Shown here piece by piece: positions 25,566-38,412 of a stretch of 64,000 nt of DNA (the first letter of the stretch is position 1; each line of letters starts with the position of its first letter). Source of the stretch: Apostichopus japonicus (taxonomy: Eukaryota; Echinodermata; Holothuroidea; Aspidochirotida; Stichopodidae); NCBI RefSeq assembly GCF_037975245.1, contig NC_092578.1, positions 9,592,359 through 9,656,358 of the forward strand, written 5' to 3'. The translations under genes and the position numbers were made by a program. The notes beneath the pieces are model-generated. The model did not search any database. It was not told the DNA's origin and saw nothing but the letters and a program-made list of their open reading frames with translations.

Positions 25566-25866
25566 TTTAGAATCCGTACCATCCGATACCCGACAGGCTA
25601 AAAGAGGGCGATCTTTTTGATGGGGTGAGCGTTGTTAAATGGGGCTTGGATATTTTGGGGGGACTAAAAGAGTTTGGCGGTTTTCATGAAAATAGTACAG
25701 TCGCTTCAGCGCTTATGTCCCTTCACGTACATGGATGGATTTAATAATACCGCTTTAACTCATTCAAGCGAATCATTCACGCGATACACCTATTCAGCCG
25801 GATCATACAGTTGTTATTCTGCCGACTCGAAGTAAGCTTGCACATTCATATGGTACGGATTCTAAA
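25566..25866. mobile_element. MITE-like unit with TTAGAATCCGTACCAT termini
   Basis: Inverted ends TTTAGAATCCGTACCAT and ATGGTACGGATTCTAAA are 17 bases long and perfect. No clear target duplication. It abuts the right breakpoint of duplication copy A. Confidence 0.6.
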
Positions 25867-25869
25867 GTC

Positions 25870-26880
25870 AGGCCATGAATTCATTGATATGATCAGAATT
25901 TACTTACCAGGGTCAAAAAGGGCATATACTGAGTAATTCTTCGGACTAAAATCGGTTCGTGAGCCAGTCTTGTTGTAAGGTAGCATGGACGAGGAAGCAC
26001 CAAAGTATATTATTCCTATCCGGTTCTAGCCCTCTGCGATGACGTAAGAGGCGATGTTACAACCTACCCCTGTTGCAACCAGCCCCGGTCTCCCCTGGCT
26101 CCAAGCCTCTATCACTTTTGAGAACTGTGGGAGAAATAGACAGTTTAATAGCTATTTTGTTTTGGTAGGAATATTCTTGGTGCTGGATGTGTATCTACAA
26201 ATTTATGTAAGGACACTGATGAGACCCATTTATAAGTTAAGATTCGGGTTAAGTAACGTGCCTGGTAATTAGTTTAGTAACTTAATTGACAGCTGATATG
26301 TCAATGGACCCCAGATACCAGGGATTGAAGAGCAAGCTGGTCTAGAGCCGTCCAGAGAGCAAACCTACCCCAGAGACGTCCCCCAGCAGAGTGAACCTGC
26401 CCCTGATCGAAGTAACCCAAGGAAGTAATTTTATTTCCCGACTTTTTATTTGGTTGACCCGCGCCGCAATTGTGTTCTAACTTAATACTTTTAGGCATTT
26501 TATTTTCAAATAAGTTCAGTTGATTTCTTGTGAGACGTAACAGCTTTGATAAGATCTGTAAGTTACCCATTTATATCATTTAAATTTTTCTTTAAGTTTA
26601 AGTGACCCCATTGTTTTTAATACAAGATTCATGTGCATAGTAAACTTACTATTTTTTCCTTATGTTTATTTTTGTGTGAGCGTTGCGCCTTTTCAAGTTG
26701 TCCCCACGATCTCAGAGTCATCCGGTCCTACTCTCATGGGAAGGTGCTACTTGTAATTTTCCCAAACCTAAAAACATAGGCCTATATATTTTTTGCCTGG
26801 TCACTGCGTTTTTGACCAGCTACATTTGCGCTAAGGGTGAGTCTCGAGGCAGAATTCAGGAGACGGACAGTGTTTAAAAC
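25870..26880. other. no gene recognised
   Basis: I see no exon or repeat boundary that I can support. Confidence 0.4.
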
Positions 26881-26884
26881 TGCA

Positions 26885-28088
26885 CTTGTTCAAATTATGT
26901 TTAACACAACGTAAATTTTTTGTTTTCGAAAAATAACACTGCTTTAAGAATCCAACACCTCTTAAAATATTCTTCGGACATTCCTCTTTTACTTCAGCCA
27001 ACACATCCTGCTTCATAGTACTGTGTTTAATTATTTTATCATCTTGCTGTGACAAGGAACTGCTCTGTTTAATTGTCGAACAGTACAACGTATAAGAATG
27101 ACATTATTTGTTTATTGTTTACTCTTTACATAACACCTCTCTTAGCACCCATCAACTATTAACTATTCTTCAGACGTTCCTATATAGCTTTCAATCAACA
27201 TTACCTTGTCCTAAATACTGTTAGTGCAAGAACATTTAAATTAAGTTATCATCTTGCTGTGACAAGAAACTGCTCTATTTTCATTATCTTACAACGTATA
27301 AGAGTGACGTCATATGTATATTGTTTACTCGTAAATAACACCTCTCCTAGCACCCAACAACTCTTTAAATATCATTTCGATATCGCTCCATTTCTTTCAA
27401 CCAACACATCCTTTTTCTAAATAAGTGCAAGAACATTTAAATTATGTCGTTTCCATGTTGCTGTTACAAGCCTAACTCCTGAGTTTTAATTGTAGTCCAA
27501 CCTATAACAGTGACGTCATATGTTTATAGTTTACTCGTAAAGTATTACCTCTTTTAGCATCCAACAACTCTTCAAGTATTCTAAGGACATTTCTTCACAT
27601 CATCCAACCAACAAACCTTGGTTCTAATCAGGTTTAGTAACATTTCAAAACTATTATCATGTTGCTGTGAATAGTCGTTGTTGATTTTTAATTTAGCCCA
27701 CACTCCATAGTGAGGTCATTTATTGTTTACCCGCAAGATAACATCTCTCCAAATATCCAACCACTCCTAAGATAATCTCAGGACAAAATGAGGACATCCC
27801 TCTATACCTGTCAACAAAAACATCTTGGTTCTAATAAGTTGAAATGCATTTAAATGTCATTTTCATGTTGCTGTGATAAGGAACTGCTTTGTTGTAATTG
27901 TCGTACACCGTACAAGAGTGACGTCATTTGTTTGTTGTTTACTCGAAAAATAACACCTCTCCAAACATCCAACATCGCGAAAAATGTTCCCAGGACATCC
28001 CTTTACAACTTCCAACCAACAAACCTTGGTACTAAATATGTGCAACGAAAGTCGTTTTTTAAGCACTTTTGAAGCCTGCCCCGATGGA
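26885..28088. repeat. 206-bp tandem satellite, about six units
   Basis: The phrase TTGCTGTGACAAGGAACTGC recurs at about 27047, 27253, 27459, 27664 and 27869, spaced 205-206 bp, with TGACGTCATATGTTTATTG and ACACCTCTCC.AGCACCCAAC in each unit. The units are diverged (roughly 75-85% by eye). The array stops just before the hAT transposase relic and may be that element's subterminal part. Confidence 0.9.
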
Positions 28089-28149
28089 CTAAAACGAGTT
28101 AGAAAAAAAGCCAAACAGCGTGAAAAAAAGCCAAATCAATAGAGCAATG

Positions 28150-29705
28150 AGTTTTATTATCATTATTACAAAAAAAAAGCTCCAAATTGAGGTCTCCGTC
28201 CATGTCATTCCTCTCTCCGCGGCCTTGGTATAGACAGTATCTGTGGTGAATTTCTGTAGCATTTCTCTTGATGCTTTAAAGTCCTTGCAGCATCTGTTTG
28301 ATATCATAAGTTCCGCCCTGAGTCTCACGATTGCATCAAGGAGTTGCAATTGCATACGATTTCTTGTCTTAGTTTTTACCGATGTCACGAGGGAGAACAT
28401 TCGCTCCACAATTGCGTTACTCACTGGAGTGACTAAACAGGTCAATGCATATTTCGCGAGCTCCCTGAAATCACGATGCTGAAAAACACCAACCCAGAAC
28501 TCTTCACTGTCCGTTGGGATTCCGTTTGGCTTGGAACTGAAGGGGGGGGGGGGGCTCCTTTCTCCAGTTGACCAGAACCACTTTCCGATATTGTTCCTCC
28601 ACCACACCTGTACAACAGGCGTTGCAAACTCAAAGTACAAATAATTTGTGTAGTCCGCAAACATCTCTTTCAATAATCGCGCTTTGTACTTTGCATCCAT
28701 TCTGTCTGCGCCTAGCTCAGCACAGTTGTAGTATGCCTTTAGTTCCTCCCAATTCAACAAAATGTTGAACATCACCTTGCCACGCACAAGCCAGCGTGTA
28801 GAGGAGGGTTTCTCAAACGGAAGTGGAGCACAACGAGCTGACTCAGTATCTGTACTCGGTTTCATGACACTGAATAATTCCTTAAATGCTTCCCTCCTTA
28901 GCTCATTGTTACAGAACCAACGCGGAGTTTCCGAAAGCAAACACCCAATGTTAGACGGAAGCTTGGACACTGCATACTGAACACATAATGCGAGTGAGTG
29001 GCAGATGCATTTTAACTGAACACAGTCAGGTGAAATCTCCTTCATTCTGGACCACACCGAGTTGTTCCGTCCAACCATTGCTGAAGCTCCATCTGAAGCG
29101 AACTCGATACAATTGGTCAGACTCTGGCCGCAACTTGCAATTTCTCTCCCGTCGCCTCACGTACTGGGATTAACCCAAGAAACCCGGTAGAAATTTCATT
29201 TTTACTTTCGTTGAAAAAACGAACCAAGATGCACAAGTGTTTCTGAATAGAAATATCCGTGGACTCATCGATGATGATTGCGTATTTCATAACCTTCCAA
29301 ATCATTGTTCAACTCAGTTTTCAAGCATGGTGAAATAACGTTCTTTATTAGTCCTGCACATTTTGTCCTATGAATCCTGATCTCTCCCAAGGTACTTCCT
29401 CTGGCATGTGTAGCAATGATTTCTCCAAGATGGTCGATGGAGCGTATGGCACTGTGGCAAGTTATGCCTACTGCAAGGTGCAATTCTGCTTGCTTCAAAT
29501 CTTCTTTATTCCGACTACCTGCAGCTGAATTACAACTTGAAGTAGACTCTGTCCTTTAGATGGAGTTCTCCTCTTATGTTTTTGACTTCTCATGATTTGT
29601 CAAGTTACTCAGTCTGGGCATAATTGTTGTGTGACACAACTTACAGAACGCGTCCTCAGAACCATCTGGAGCTTTCTTTAACCAAAGGAAAGTTTGTTCC
29701 CATTT
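28150..29705 (-). pseudogene. hAT transposase, nearly complete but frameshifted
   Basis: Reading right to left there are three parts. First, a BED-like finger with FCKLCHTTIMPRLSNL and NHEK (about 29690-29580). Second, the RNase-H-like core with YAIIIDESTD, EFASDGASAMVG and CICHSLALCV, and a tryptophan-containing SSTRWLV. Third, a C-terminal hATC dimerisation block with EFWVGVF, LVTPVSNAIVERMFS and KTRNRMQ (about 28510-28290). The layout matches ZBED5/ZMYM6-like hAT transposases, which cut and paste DNA. There are in-frame stops after the finger (about 29560) and frameshifts near 29290 and 29110, so it is not expected to be active. An unrelated hAT MITE (29723) interrupts the 5' side. Confidence 0.9.
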
Positions 29706-29722
29706 GTCGTTTTACCTCCTAC

Positions 29723-31354
29723 CAGGGACGTCGCTAGAGGGGGGGTGTGGGGGGTGTCTCACCCCCCAATCTTGGTAAAAATGACGATAGTTGGAAAATT
29801 TGAGTGCGACAGTCGGAATTTCCGACTGTCGGAATTTCCGACTGTCGCCAGCTTCAATTCGGAATTTCCGACTGTCGTGCTCTAATTTTTCTGACTGTCG
29901 CACTCTTATTTTCATATGTTCTTGTAATTTGTGAGTGACATAAAATTTTCGATCAAAATTGACCTTTAATCAGTCATATTTACCACGGTTTCCTCGTCAC
30001 ATTGAGAAATTGTATCTCGCGATCCTTATACTCCCCCATACAAAACTTCGTATGATTTTGAATACTCTAAAAAAATACAACGTTCGCCAGCTTCAATTCC
30101 GAAAATTTCTGTATTAATTTTGCTATTGGGTGGGTCGACCCTGTTCGCTAGCTTAAAGTAAGTTCAGGATATACCAGGGACGTAGCCAGGGGAGCAGGGG
30201 AGCGACTGCTCCCCCCTTTGAGTGACGAAAAAAAATGTTTAAAAACTGTTGTTTTTTAGCATAGTATATTGTCAGTGCTCTTTTGAATTTGAATACTCGT
30301 CAGCTCCGTTAACTCGGTTATAATCGTAATAACATGCAGGCCTACTGATTCAACTACTTACTTAGTTTGGCAGATGAAATTTGATAAATTTAGCCTATAG
30401 CCTATTTCAAACCTACAGTTGGCCACTGCGTAATAAAATACATATTGCCTACCTAACCTCACTAGATGGAATGTCACGAACCGTATGCACAACGACGACG
30501 ACAAGTTCGTTCTCATCCGTTCTATGATTCGTCCTAAGTTGTTGCACGAACAGCATGTTATGAAGCTAAGCTAGCAATCGTACGTGATACGCACTTCCTA
30601 TATATAATTATTACACTGTTAATACACGGAGATAACGATATTTTTTAGGCCACTGCAAATCTGGCTGTCTTACAAAATATGAAAGTTTATATTGTCCATC
30701 AATTAAGTTCGTCAAATGTATTTAAGTCCAGACATTGGACAATAAACAAGAATCAACCTTCTGGAAAAATTGTAAAAGAGCACTATGTTTGTCTTTTTGA
30801 TATATTATGTAAAAGAACATGTAAAAGAATTCAAACAGGAAACAAAATCTGCTGATAGTATGATATCATATGATAATGATGAGACTGGCAACAAATTGCA
30901 CCAGATCGCATCTAGGGACCTTCAATTGTTCAAAAAATCTCAAAGGGGAGGGGACACCCCTCCCCTTAGACCCCTCCCCCATATCAATCGGCGATCGCAA
31001 AAAGTGCTTCCCCTTTCAAATTCCTGGCTACGACGGTGGGATATACATTGTCTCTATGGTATACAATTAAAACACTCAATGCTAATCTACGGAAGTTTAA
31101 AAGTGCCATCAACATAAGCAAACACTTTGCCCCATAAGGTACAAATGTATTGCAAAAAGTTCGGAATAAAAGTGCAGTCGCGAAAGATGGGGTGTCTAAC
31201 TGACACTGACCGTATCATTGACGATGAGTGCGGGTGGGGGGGGGGGTGGGGTACAAGACAGCAGTCGGAATTTTTTTACTCCAAAACCCATCCAGTTGGA
31301 ATTTCAGCCACTACACCCCCCCCCCCCAATCATCAGGCCTTAGCTACGTCCCTG
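29723..31354. mobile_element. hAT-type element, TSD CCTCCTAC (family of 58015)
   Basis: Exact duplication CCTCCTAC (29715-29722, 31355-31362). The left end is CAGGGACGTCGCTAGAGG and the inverted right end CAGGGACGTAGCTAAGGC. It shares its body with 58015-59266, including tandem CGACTGTCGGAATTTCC units near the left end. A second hAT (30175) is nested inside. Confidence 0.93.
30175..31038. mobile_element. nested hAT-type element, TSD GGATATAC
   Basis: Exact duplication GGATATAC at 30167-30174 and 31039-31046. The ends are CAGGGACGTAGCCAGG and CACCGTCGTAGCCAGG. The copy at 58015 has the empty site here. It carries the CACCAGATCGCATCTAGGG module and a GGGGAGGGG/CCCCTCCCC fold near the right end. 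Confidence 0.93.
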
Positions 31355-31510
31355 CCTCCTACCCTTATCATAGGATGGTTTCCTTTTTTTTGACGATGCC
31401 ATCATGACAGAGCCGTCCAATTAATCAAACTAAGTGGCCTGTGCGCGGCAAGTACACTACAGAATCAATGTAGTATTCAGTCTACGTGGAACGTCCTGAA
31501 CGTGTAATAC

Positions 31511-31880
31511 CAAGGGCGTAGGAACCGGGGGCTGGGGGCGCCAGCCCCCCCCCCCCCCGTGAAAAATATGGTGGGGCGGAAGTATCATTCCGCCCCCCCC
31601 CCCCCCGCTCCGCAAGTCAGAAAACCCCTTTTTCACTTTTTCATTTCAAAATGAGAAAAAAATCTCATTTGGAGCACCAAATTGCATCTAAGGCCAGGTG
31701 AAAATGCAAAATTATTTACAAATACCATGGAGTGGGTGTTGAAGTGTGCTATATTGCACCAAATTGCATCTGAGGCCACCTGGAAATGCAACAAAGACCT
31801 CCCCTTAGACCCCCCCCCAGGCCGGCCATCAGTCTTCAGCCCCCCCCCCCCCCACTCAAAAGTACCTTCCTACGCCACTG
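31511..31880. mobile_element. hAT-type MITE, TSD TGTAATAC
   Basis: Exact duplication TGTAATAC (31503-31510, 31881-31888). Ends CAAGGGCGTAGGAACCGG and CAGTGGCGTAGGAAGG. It holds two copies of the CACCAAATTGCATCT module (about 31676 and 31758). Confidence 0.93.
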
Positions 31881-32094
31881 TGTAATACTATAGGCCCACT
31901 GTCCTTGCGTTCACAGTTCGCACATGGTCTATGCTGACGTACAGGTGTATGGGAGATAAGACAATAGAATCCCACATCACCTTAGCAACAACTTACATAA
32001 AACACTGACAGGCTTGTGTCAGGCACGATCCGTTGTGACTCATTCATTCCGTTGGGTGAAAATAAGATCTTATTGTTGAAAGTTATTAGCAGGA

Positions 32095-32233
32095 TTAAAA
32101 TACAAAAAAAAGCCAAATTCCATAAGAAAAAAGCCAATAAGCCAAATTGTTTTTTCTTAAGCCAGCCACCTCTAAAAAAAGCCAGAATTGAGGAATTTGG
32201 CTTTAAAAAAGCCAACCTGTCAACCCTTATGTG
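32095..32233. repeat. AAAAAAGCCAA-rich terminus of a hAT-like element
   Basis: Repeated AAAAAAGCCAA words end in AAAGCCAACCTGTCAACCCTTA. Similar AAAAAAAGCCAA words occur at 28105-28132, on the other side of the transposase relic. I infer that these are the two subterminal regions of that element; the left terminus itself is not found. Confidence 0.4.
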
Positions 32234-32239
32234 AAGCCT

Positions 32240-33126
32240 ACGTAAACTGCACTGATATCAGCTGACAACCGATAATGACGGCGCTATTTTATGGAACGCA
32301 AAAAGGGAAAAATCTAACAACAACAACGTTTATTACATTGATGATTATATAAATTCAAATAGCGACGACGTGATTTGATGTAATGATGTTATACGTATGT
32401 GCAATAGCAACATAAATGTATACAGCAGCTACGTAAAATAGTATAAAAACGACGCAAAAATATACATAAACATCATATTTCAGTATGACAACGTCATTTT
32501 TTTCTGTAATGTCATTTAAAGACCAACTATATGGAGAATTTTTTTTGGGGGGGGGGGGGGATTTTCCATTAATTTGGGAGTTTACATACCCATAATCAAC
32601 ATGTGTAAAAAATAATCTTCGAAAACCTACTATAACCCATCAAAAAACGACCACGAAAATGGACATTTTGGGTAGTCACGTGACATGTACCACTGTAATG
32701 TCTGAAAACAGAGATTGACCCAAAGGAGCCTCTGGTCACCGTGTGACGTCATGATTGGTATACCGAAAATCAAACGCTGAAATAGGCACTGTTGATACAC
32801 AGATAGCGAACAATTGTACTGTATTTGACTTCCAATTTCGAGCGTTTCGAGCTGTTACAAGAACACATTAAGGTAAACAACTAGTTTTAAGACAATTTTA
32901 AGCAGAAAATTTAGTAAAATTGGTTTGTTTATTAGCAAAATTTCCACTAAAATGGAGGCATCGTTTACATAGCGGAGCGTCAATAGGTAGGTACGGTACA
33001 ATATACTGTAGAACATGCAAGCAGCTTGCCGATTCCGTAATACAATTTGATCGCAAGATACCGCAAACTGAACAGAAGAATAGACCTAAAAGATGCCTCA
33101 TGCGTGATATGTGACGGGCTTACGTT
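32240..33126. other. no gene recognised
   Basis: A lone TATGGAACGCAAAAAGGG at about 32290 resembles the termini of the foldback at 54799. Nothing else supported. Confidence 0.4.
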
Positions 33127-35878
33127 TATGGCAAGCCAATTGCTCAATAAATCGAAAAACATGGATTATCGGTCGAAAAACCATGTTTATCGACCGATAA
33201 ACCATGTTTTTTCAATCGAAAAACCATGTTTGTCGACCGACAGACATGGATTTTCGGTTGATAAACACGGTTTATGTGCGAAAATCCATGTTTATCGCTT
33301 CAAAAACATGGATTATCGCTGATAAACATGGTTTTTCAGCGATAAACATGGTTTTTCAGCCGAAAAACAAGGTTTATCGCGATAAACCATGTTTATCTGT
33401 CGAAAAACATGGTTTATCGCCGATAAACATGGTTTATCGCCGATAAACATGGTTTGTCGCCGATAAACCATGTTTATCGCGTAAAAACATAGTTACGGTC
33501 CCGCACAATCCGCACATGGATAAGTGCGGAATAATAATCGGCTATACGCTATAGTTGGGGTCTATACAGAAGACCTTTAAAGTCATAGGAAATAGCCATA
33601 GACCATAATAGGAACTCCTTTTTACTCTATGGAATTGTCTAACTGCATAATATAAAGGCTTACAATAATCCAATGGCAAAGCGAAGTTAAACCTACCGTT
33701 GAAAATTCCGCATTAAGCTGGACAGACTGTGTATGAAATTGTCAACAGATAGACCAGGCTATGAATGAGCTAGGTATCACCTGGAAGGAGGATTTATATC
33801 ATGTGGTTTTTCTAGAACAGAATTTCATAAGGAATAAGAATATCTTGGGTAAAAACCCAAATCCTGAACACACCCCCCGAAAAGGGGCCCGGGGGTTCTT
33901 TCTGGGGGCGGGTCCATTTTTTAAGGAAAAAATACCATAAGTTACATTTACACACAAATAAGATAAAACAAACTCTTATAAACCTCAAAATTTAAACCCA
34001 GTTAGTTAATTAAGCCTTATATATTGGATGTGGTAACACTGTGGTGGTGGGGGAGTATTAGGGGGTCTCTCAATGACCCCTATTTAACCCTAACTGCACT
34101 GGGGGCGACAGTGATGATAGCGATTCAGAAGATTAAGAAATCAGAATTGTTATGTACTTCAAAGCAAACAGATTTAAATTTGTCCAAAGTTAGAGTATTT
34201 GTATCCTATTTAAACTAACGTTTTTGTACACAAGTCAATGTAAAAATTGAAAACATTTCTGTGACGTCATCATAAATTGGTACATAACTCATCCTACAGG
34301 GGTCCTATATGGACAAAAGAGGTGTCAAAATGTGCGCAAGACGTGGGGAAAAAGTCAGAATCTAGTTCATATCTCAAACGATTCAAAATCCGTGGCAAAA
34401 AATGTCATAATGCTCCCCCAGTGCAGTTAGGGTTAAATAGAGGGTCCTTTAGAGACCCTAATACTCCCCCACCACCACAGTGTTACCACATCCAATATAT
34501 AAGGCTTAATTAACTAACTGGGTTTAAATTTTTAGGTTAATAAGAGTTTGTTTTATCTTATTTGTGAAATGAATGTAACTTATGGTATTTTCTCCCTAAA
34601 AATGACCCCCCCCCCTTCTCCCGGAAAAAACCTGTTCGGGAGGTGCGTTCAGGATTTGGGCTTTGTAATCAAAATATTCTTATTCCTTATGAAAATTATG
34701 GTTTAGAAAACCACATTTTATCCTATTTGTGTGTAAATGTAACCTCTGGTATTTACCTTAAAAATGGACCCGCCCCCCCAGAAAGAACCCCCTTTTCGAG
34801 GAGTGCGTTCAGGATTTGGGCTTTTTACCCAAGATATTCTTATTCCTTATGAAATTCTGGTCTAGAAACATCACATGAGATAAATCCTCCTCCAGGTGAT
34901 ACCTAGTTCATTCATAGCCTGGTCTAAGAGGGTTGGGAATTTGATACTCTCTCCTCTCTATTCGGCAAAGGCGCCAACGCAGAATGTATCAGGAGATACA
35001 ACCCTGAGCACACCACGAACAGTCTCACACCGGTAACAGGGGCCATATTTCGTTGTTCCTAATTATGGATGGGCCGGGACCTAACGAAGTCTGGGTACGG
35101 CTCGCCCACATGCGGCTTCTGAACCAAAGATTTATCATAAATACTAACATAACATGTAGAGTTTTGGAAGTAGTTTCCGGTAAATTCGGTCGCCAAATAT
35201 TAAAACATGATATATCGTCGAAAAACTATGCTTATTGTTCGATAGACATGGTAAATCGCCGATAAACATGCGGAATTTTCAACGGTAGGTTTAACTTCGC
35301 TTTGTCATTGGATTATTGTAAGCCTTTATATTATGCAGTTAGACAATTCCATAGAGTAAAAAGGAGTTCCTATTATGGATATGGCTATTTCCTATGACTT
35401 TATCCATGTGCGGATTGTGCGGGACTACGGTAACTATGTTTTTACGCGATAAACATGGTTTATCGGCGATAAACCATGCTTATCGGCGATAAACCATGTT
35501 TATCGGCGATAAACCATGTTAATCGGCGATAAACCATGTTTATCGGCGATAAACCATGTTTATCGGCGATAAACCATGTTTTTTGGCGATAAACCATGTT
35601 TTTCGACAGATAAACATGGTTTATCGCAATAAACCTTGTTTTTCGGCTGAAAAAACATGTTTATCGCTGAAAAACCATGTTTATCAGTGATAATCCATGT
35701 TTTTCAAGCGATAAACATGGATTTTCGCACATAAACCGTGTTTATCAACCGAAAATCCATGTCTATCGGTCGACAAACATGGTTTATCGATTGAAAAACA
35801 TGGTTTATCGGTCGATAAACATGGTTTTTCGACCGATAATCCATGTTTTTCGATTTATTGAGCAATTGGCTTGCCATA
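33127..35878. mobile_element. giant palindromic foldback element, TATGGCAAGCC...CCATA
   Basis: The left part (33127-34110) and right part (34410-35878) are reverse complements over most of their length: TATGGCAAGCCAATTGCTC with GAGCAATTGGCTTGCCATA; the 33490-33715 block with 35270-35440; 33780-33965 with 34640-34915; 34020-34110 with 34410-34505. The outermost arms are tandem CGATAAACCATGTTTATCGG-like units (33150-33485 and 35440-35850) that are themselves self-complementary. The right arm has a tandem duplication of a block of about 180 bases, which shifts the symmetry centre. No transposase and no clear target duplication. Confidence 0.9.
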
Positions 35879-35879
35879 T

Positions 35880-37229
35880 GTGTGTGTATTTTCTGGGATC
35901 GATGGTGGTGTCTAACACTTCTGTTACACCTCATTCGAAACTAGGTCAGATTACCGGCATGAGACGTTTCTTTGTGCGTGAGTCTTCCCACCTGTTAACG
36001 TATGAAGATATACATCGACGAAGTAGATCGCTACGACCACAGCTTTTCAAACAACAACTTTTAATCCAACGGCATAAATTCATGTAACAACGTATTATCA
36101 TGCAACGAAGTGATGGCGCGCTTATACTTTTTCGGCCAGAGCCGTCTCAGTATACGGCTTTGATTTGAGCTAGCGGGAGTTATTGTTTCAAGCCCACCGA
36201 ATCATCGTTTGAGTAGTCAACACGGAATTGAAGTAAAATACATAACTGTCGAAAATGGAAGCAACTCTTCGATAATTAGGATATGGGGAAGATGTAATTC
36301 TTAATTTTGAAAGAGAAGGAGTGAGTTTTGCTGTAATCTGAACTTCTATAATATATATTTTGTTATTGTAGGGAGAAATATACAACATCCTCAGGCTCAT
36401 AGGCTAGCAATATGTCTCAAAGCTTTAGGCTAAATGTTTAGGTCTAACAGCCAGAGTAAGCTTAAATAAGAGCTTTATGCATATTCAGTCGTTTTGAGGA
36501 TATTAAGGTATACTATGGAGGTTTTAGAAAACCTTCGGGGATGTCTGGTCACCTTAATTATTATATAGGTTTACTTGACTTTACGTGTTAGAATTTCAAC
36601 CCACCGCATGCACTAGAATAAACTATACATACTACATGAACGAGACGCAGTCAAACTGACACCGTCGATGATGGTATAGTGGGGGAAAGGGGGGGGGCAC
36701 ATTTCCGACCGAGCCGCTCTGGTTGCAACACTGGTCTTCTTTTTAAATCATACAGTTTATATTAAGGATGATTGGCTGATGTTAATGCAAAATATTTAGT
36801 AACATTTTATAGCGTTTTGTGTTGTACTTTCAGATGAAATGCGCTCTACCTTTAGCACAATCATTTAGTACGCCATGCAGTTTTCTTCTTTACACTGGTG
36901 CTGTTTTAAATATTGATACTGATAAATATTTGCATTTGTGTCATCGAAAAATTTATATTCCCACATCCCCAGTGCATGATCCTTCTGGCAGTGATCCACC
37001 TTATGCATGTGCGGATCTTAGTTTTGGTGGGTCTTGGTTTTCAGTTGGTTGGGGGGGGGGGTCTTAGTGTTGCAGTTGAGGCTTAGTTTTGTAGTTCGTT
37101 GGCTCTTAATGTACACCGGGTCTTATAGGTCTTAAATCTTAGGTTTGTAGACACCCATTTTAGTGCATCTGTTTACTACTTATTTTTAAATATGCATCAT
37201 AACACGTTATTTCCTCATTAATATTATAG
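35880..37229. other. no gene recognised upstream of the SAM-like exon
   Basis: Earlier exons of the plus-strand gene are expected here or further left, but I could not find one with matching phase. An acceptor-like TTGTACTTTCAG at 36822-36833 precedes an open frame with no motif. Confidence 0.35.
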
Positions 37230-37389
37230 GTAACCATCGAAGCTGTTTCAGGCTTGAACGGGTCTGATTTAGATTCACTTGGTATCCACGGAATTGGACG
37301 ACAGGCGATATTAAGGCGCGGTTGTCAACTGCATATGAATAGACCAAGCACCTCAGCCTCACGTTCAACGACAGCAAGATTTCATGACG
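37230..37389 (+). CDS. penultimate exon of a plus-strand gene with SAM-like motif
   Basis: Acceptor AATATTATAG|GTAACC and donor CATGACG|GTAAAA bound 160 nt that are open in one frame: 53 codons plus one base. The start, GLNGSDLDSLGI then GIGRQAILRRG, resembles the second half of a SAM domain, where a DLxxLGI turn is followed by GHRxxIL. SAM domains mediate protein-protein or RNA contacts. The next part is serine/threonine-rich (RPSTSASRSTTARF). Joined to the exon at 39936, the phase matches and the frame reaches a stop, which is good evidence for a real gene. The intron between them holds three nested mobile elements. The upstream part of the gene was not found. Confidence 0.65.
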
Positions 37390-37935
37390 GTAAAATCATG
37401 CTTAATTAGTTAATATTCCGGGTCAGCATCACATCATATTTCTATGTGTAATATCTTAGTAGTTAGCATATGTGTGTGATCGTTTAAATTTACAGTTTCA
37501 CTTTATATTGATAACAAACATGGATAGGGGAAAGCAGGCTGTAACGGGCCTGTCACCGTCTATGGTAGGCCATACGGGAAATAATTGCTGATTTAATGTC
37601 CATACGAATTAAAATTATTACCGGTATTAATTCTATTTAATACCGACATTAATTATCAGCCAATCACCATGTAGCTTCATATGCCAGTATTAAACAAATA
37701 AAAGAACGGTATTAATTCTAATATATGCGGACATAAAAAGCATTTATGTCCTTCATAAATACATTTCGTTCCCACAATAAATAAATTTTATGCCGTTATC
37801 ACAAACATGAATTAATACGGGCATTAAATAGAATTAATACGCGCATTAAATAGAATTAATACGGGCATTAATTAGACCAATCACATCAGCGAATTTTGTT
37901 ACCATGCTCTGAGCTAGTGTTAATCCCCCAGCGTG

Positions 37936-38349
37936 TATGGCAAGCCATATGGGACAAACACTGCATAATATATCCGCGTATTAATTGGAATATATAGGGG
38001 CCTACGCGTATATATTATGAGCCAATCATATGGCTTAAATATATCCGCGTATTAATTCGAATATATACACGTATTAATTCGAATATATACATGTATTAAT
38101 TCGAAAATATACATGTATTAAATAAAATACATATGGAGATTAAATCGAATATATGCACGGATTAATTAGAATATACACGAAAAAACAATTCCGCTCTTGC
38201 TGTGTACATATACCAACGATAAATGTTTTGGCGGGCTCGCGAGATCGCTTCAAAAAGCGAAACTTTACACATGTACAATTAATACGCGTATATATTCGAA
38301 TTAATACGCGGATATATAATGCGGTGTTTGTCCCACATGGCTTGCCATA
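37936..38349. mobile_element. nested foldback MITE TATGGCAAGCC, TSD AGCGTG
   Basis: Exact 6-bp duplication AGCGTG (37930-37935, 38350-38355). The inverted ends TATGGCAAGCCATATGGGAC and TATGGCAAGCCATGTGGGAC continue as tandem CGTATTAATTCGAATATATA units on both sides. 414 bp; no coding content. Confidence 0.92.
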
Positions 38350-38412
38350 AGCGTGAATTAAGCAGCGTAGTTGTAGCAAAGATATCCGAAGGTGAAATAT
38401 ATTTGGTTGTAG

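Noticed and set aside
28243-29173. Several plus-strand open frames
   Set aside because: They are antisense shadows of the hAT transposase on the minus strand.
33150-35850. CRISPR-like appearance of regularly repeated CGATAAACCATGTTTATCG units
   Set aside because: The genome is eukaryotic, there are no unique spacers of constant length and no cas genes, and the units are arms of a foldback element.
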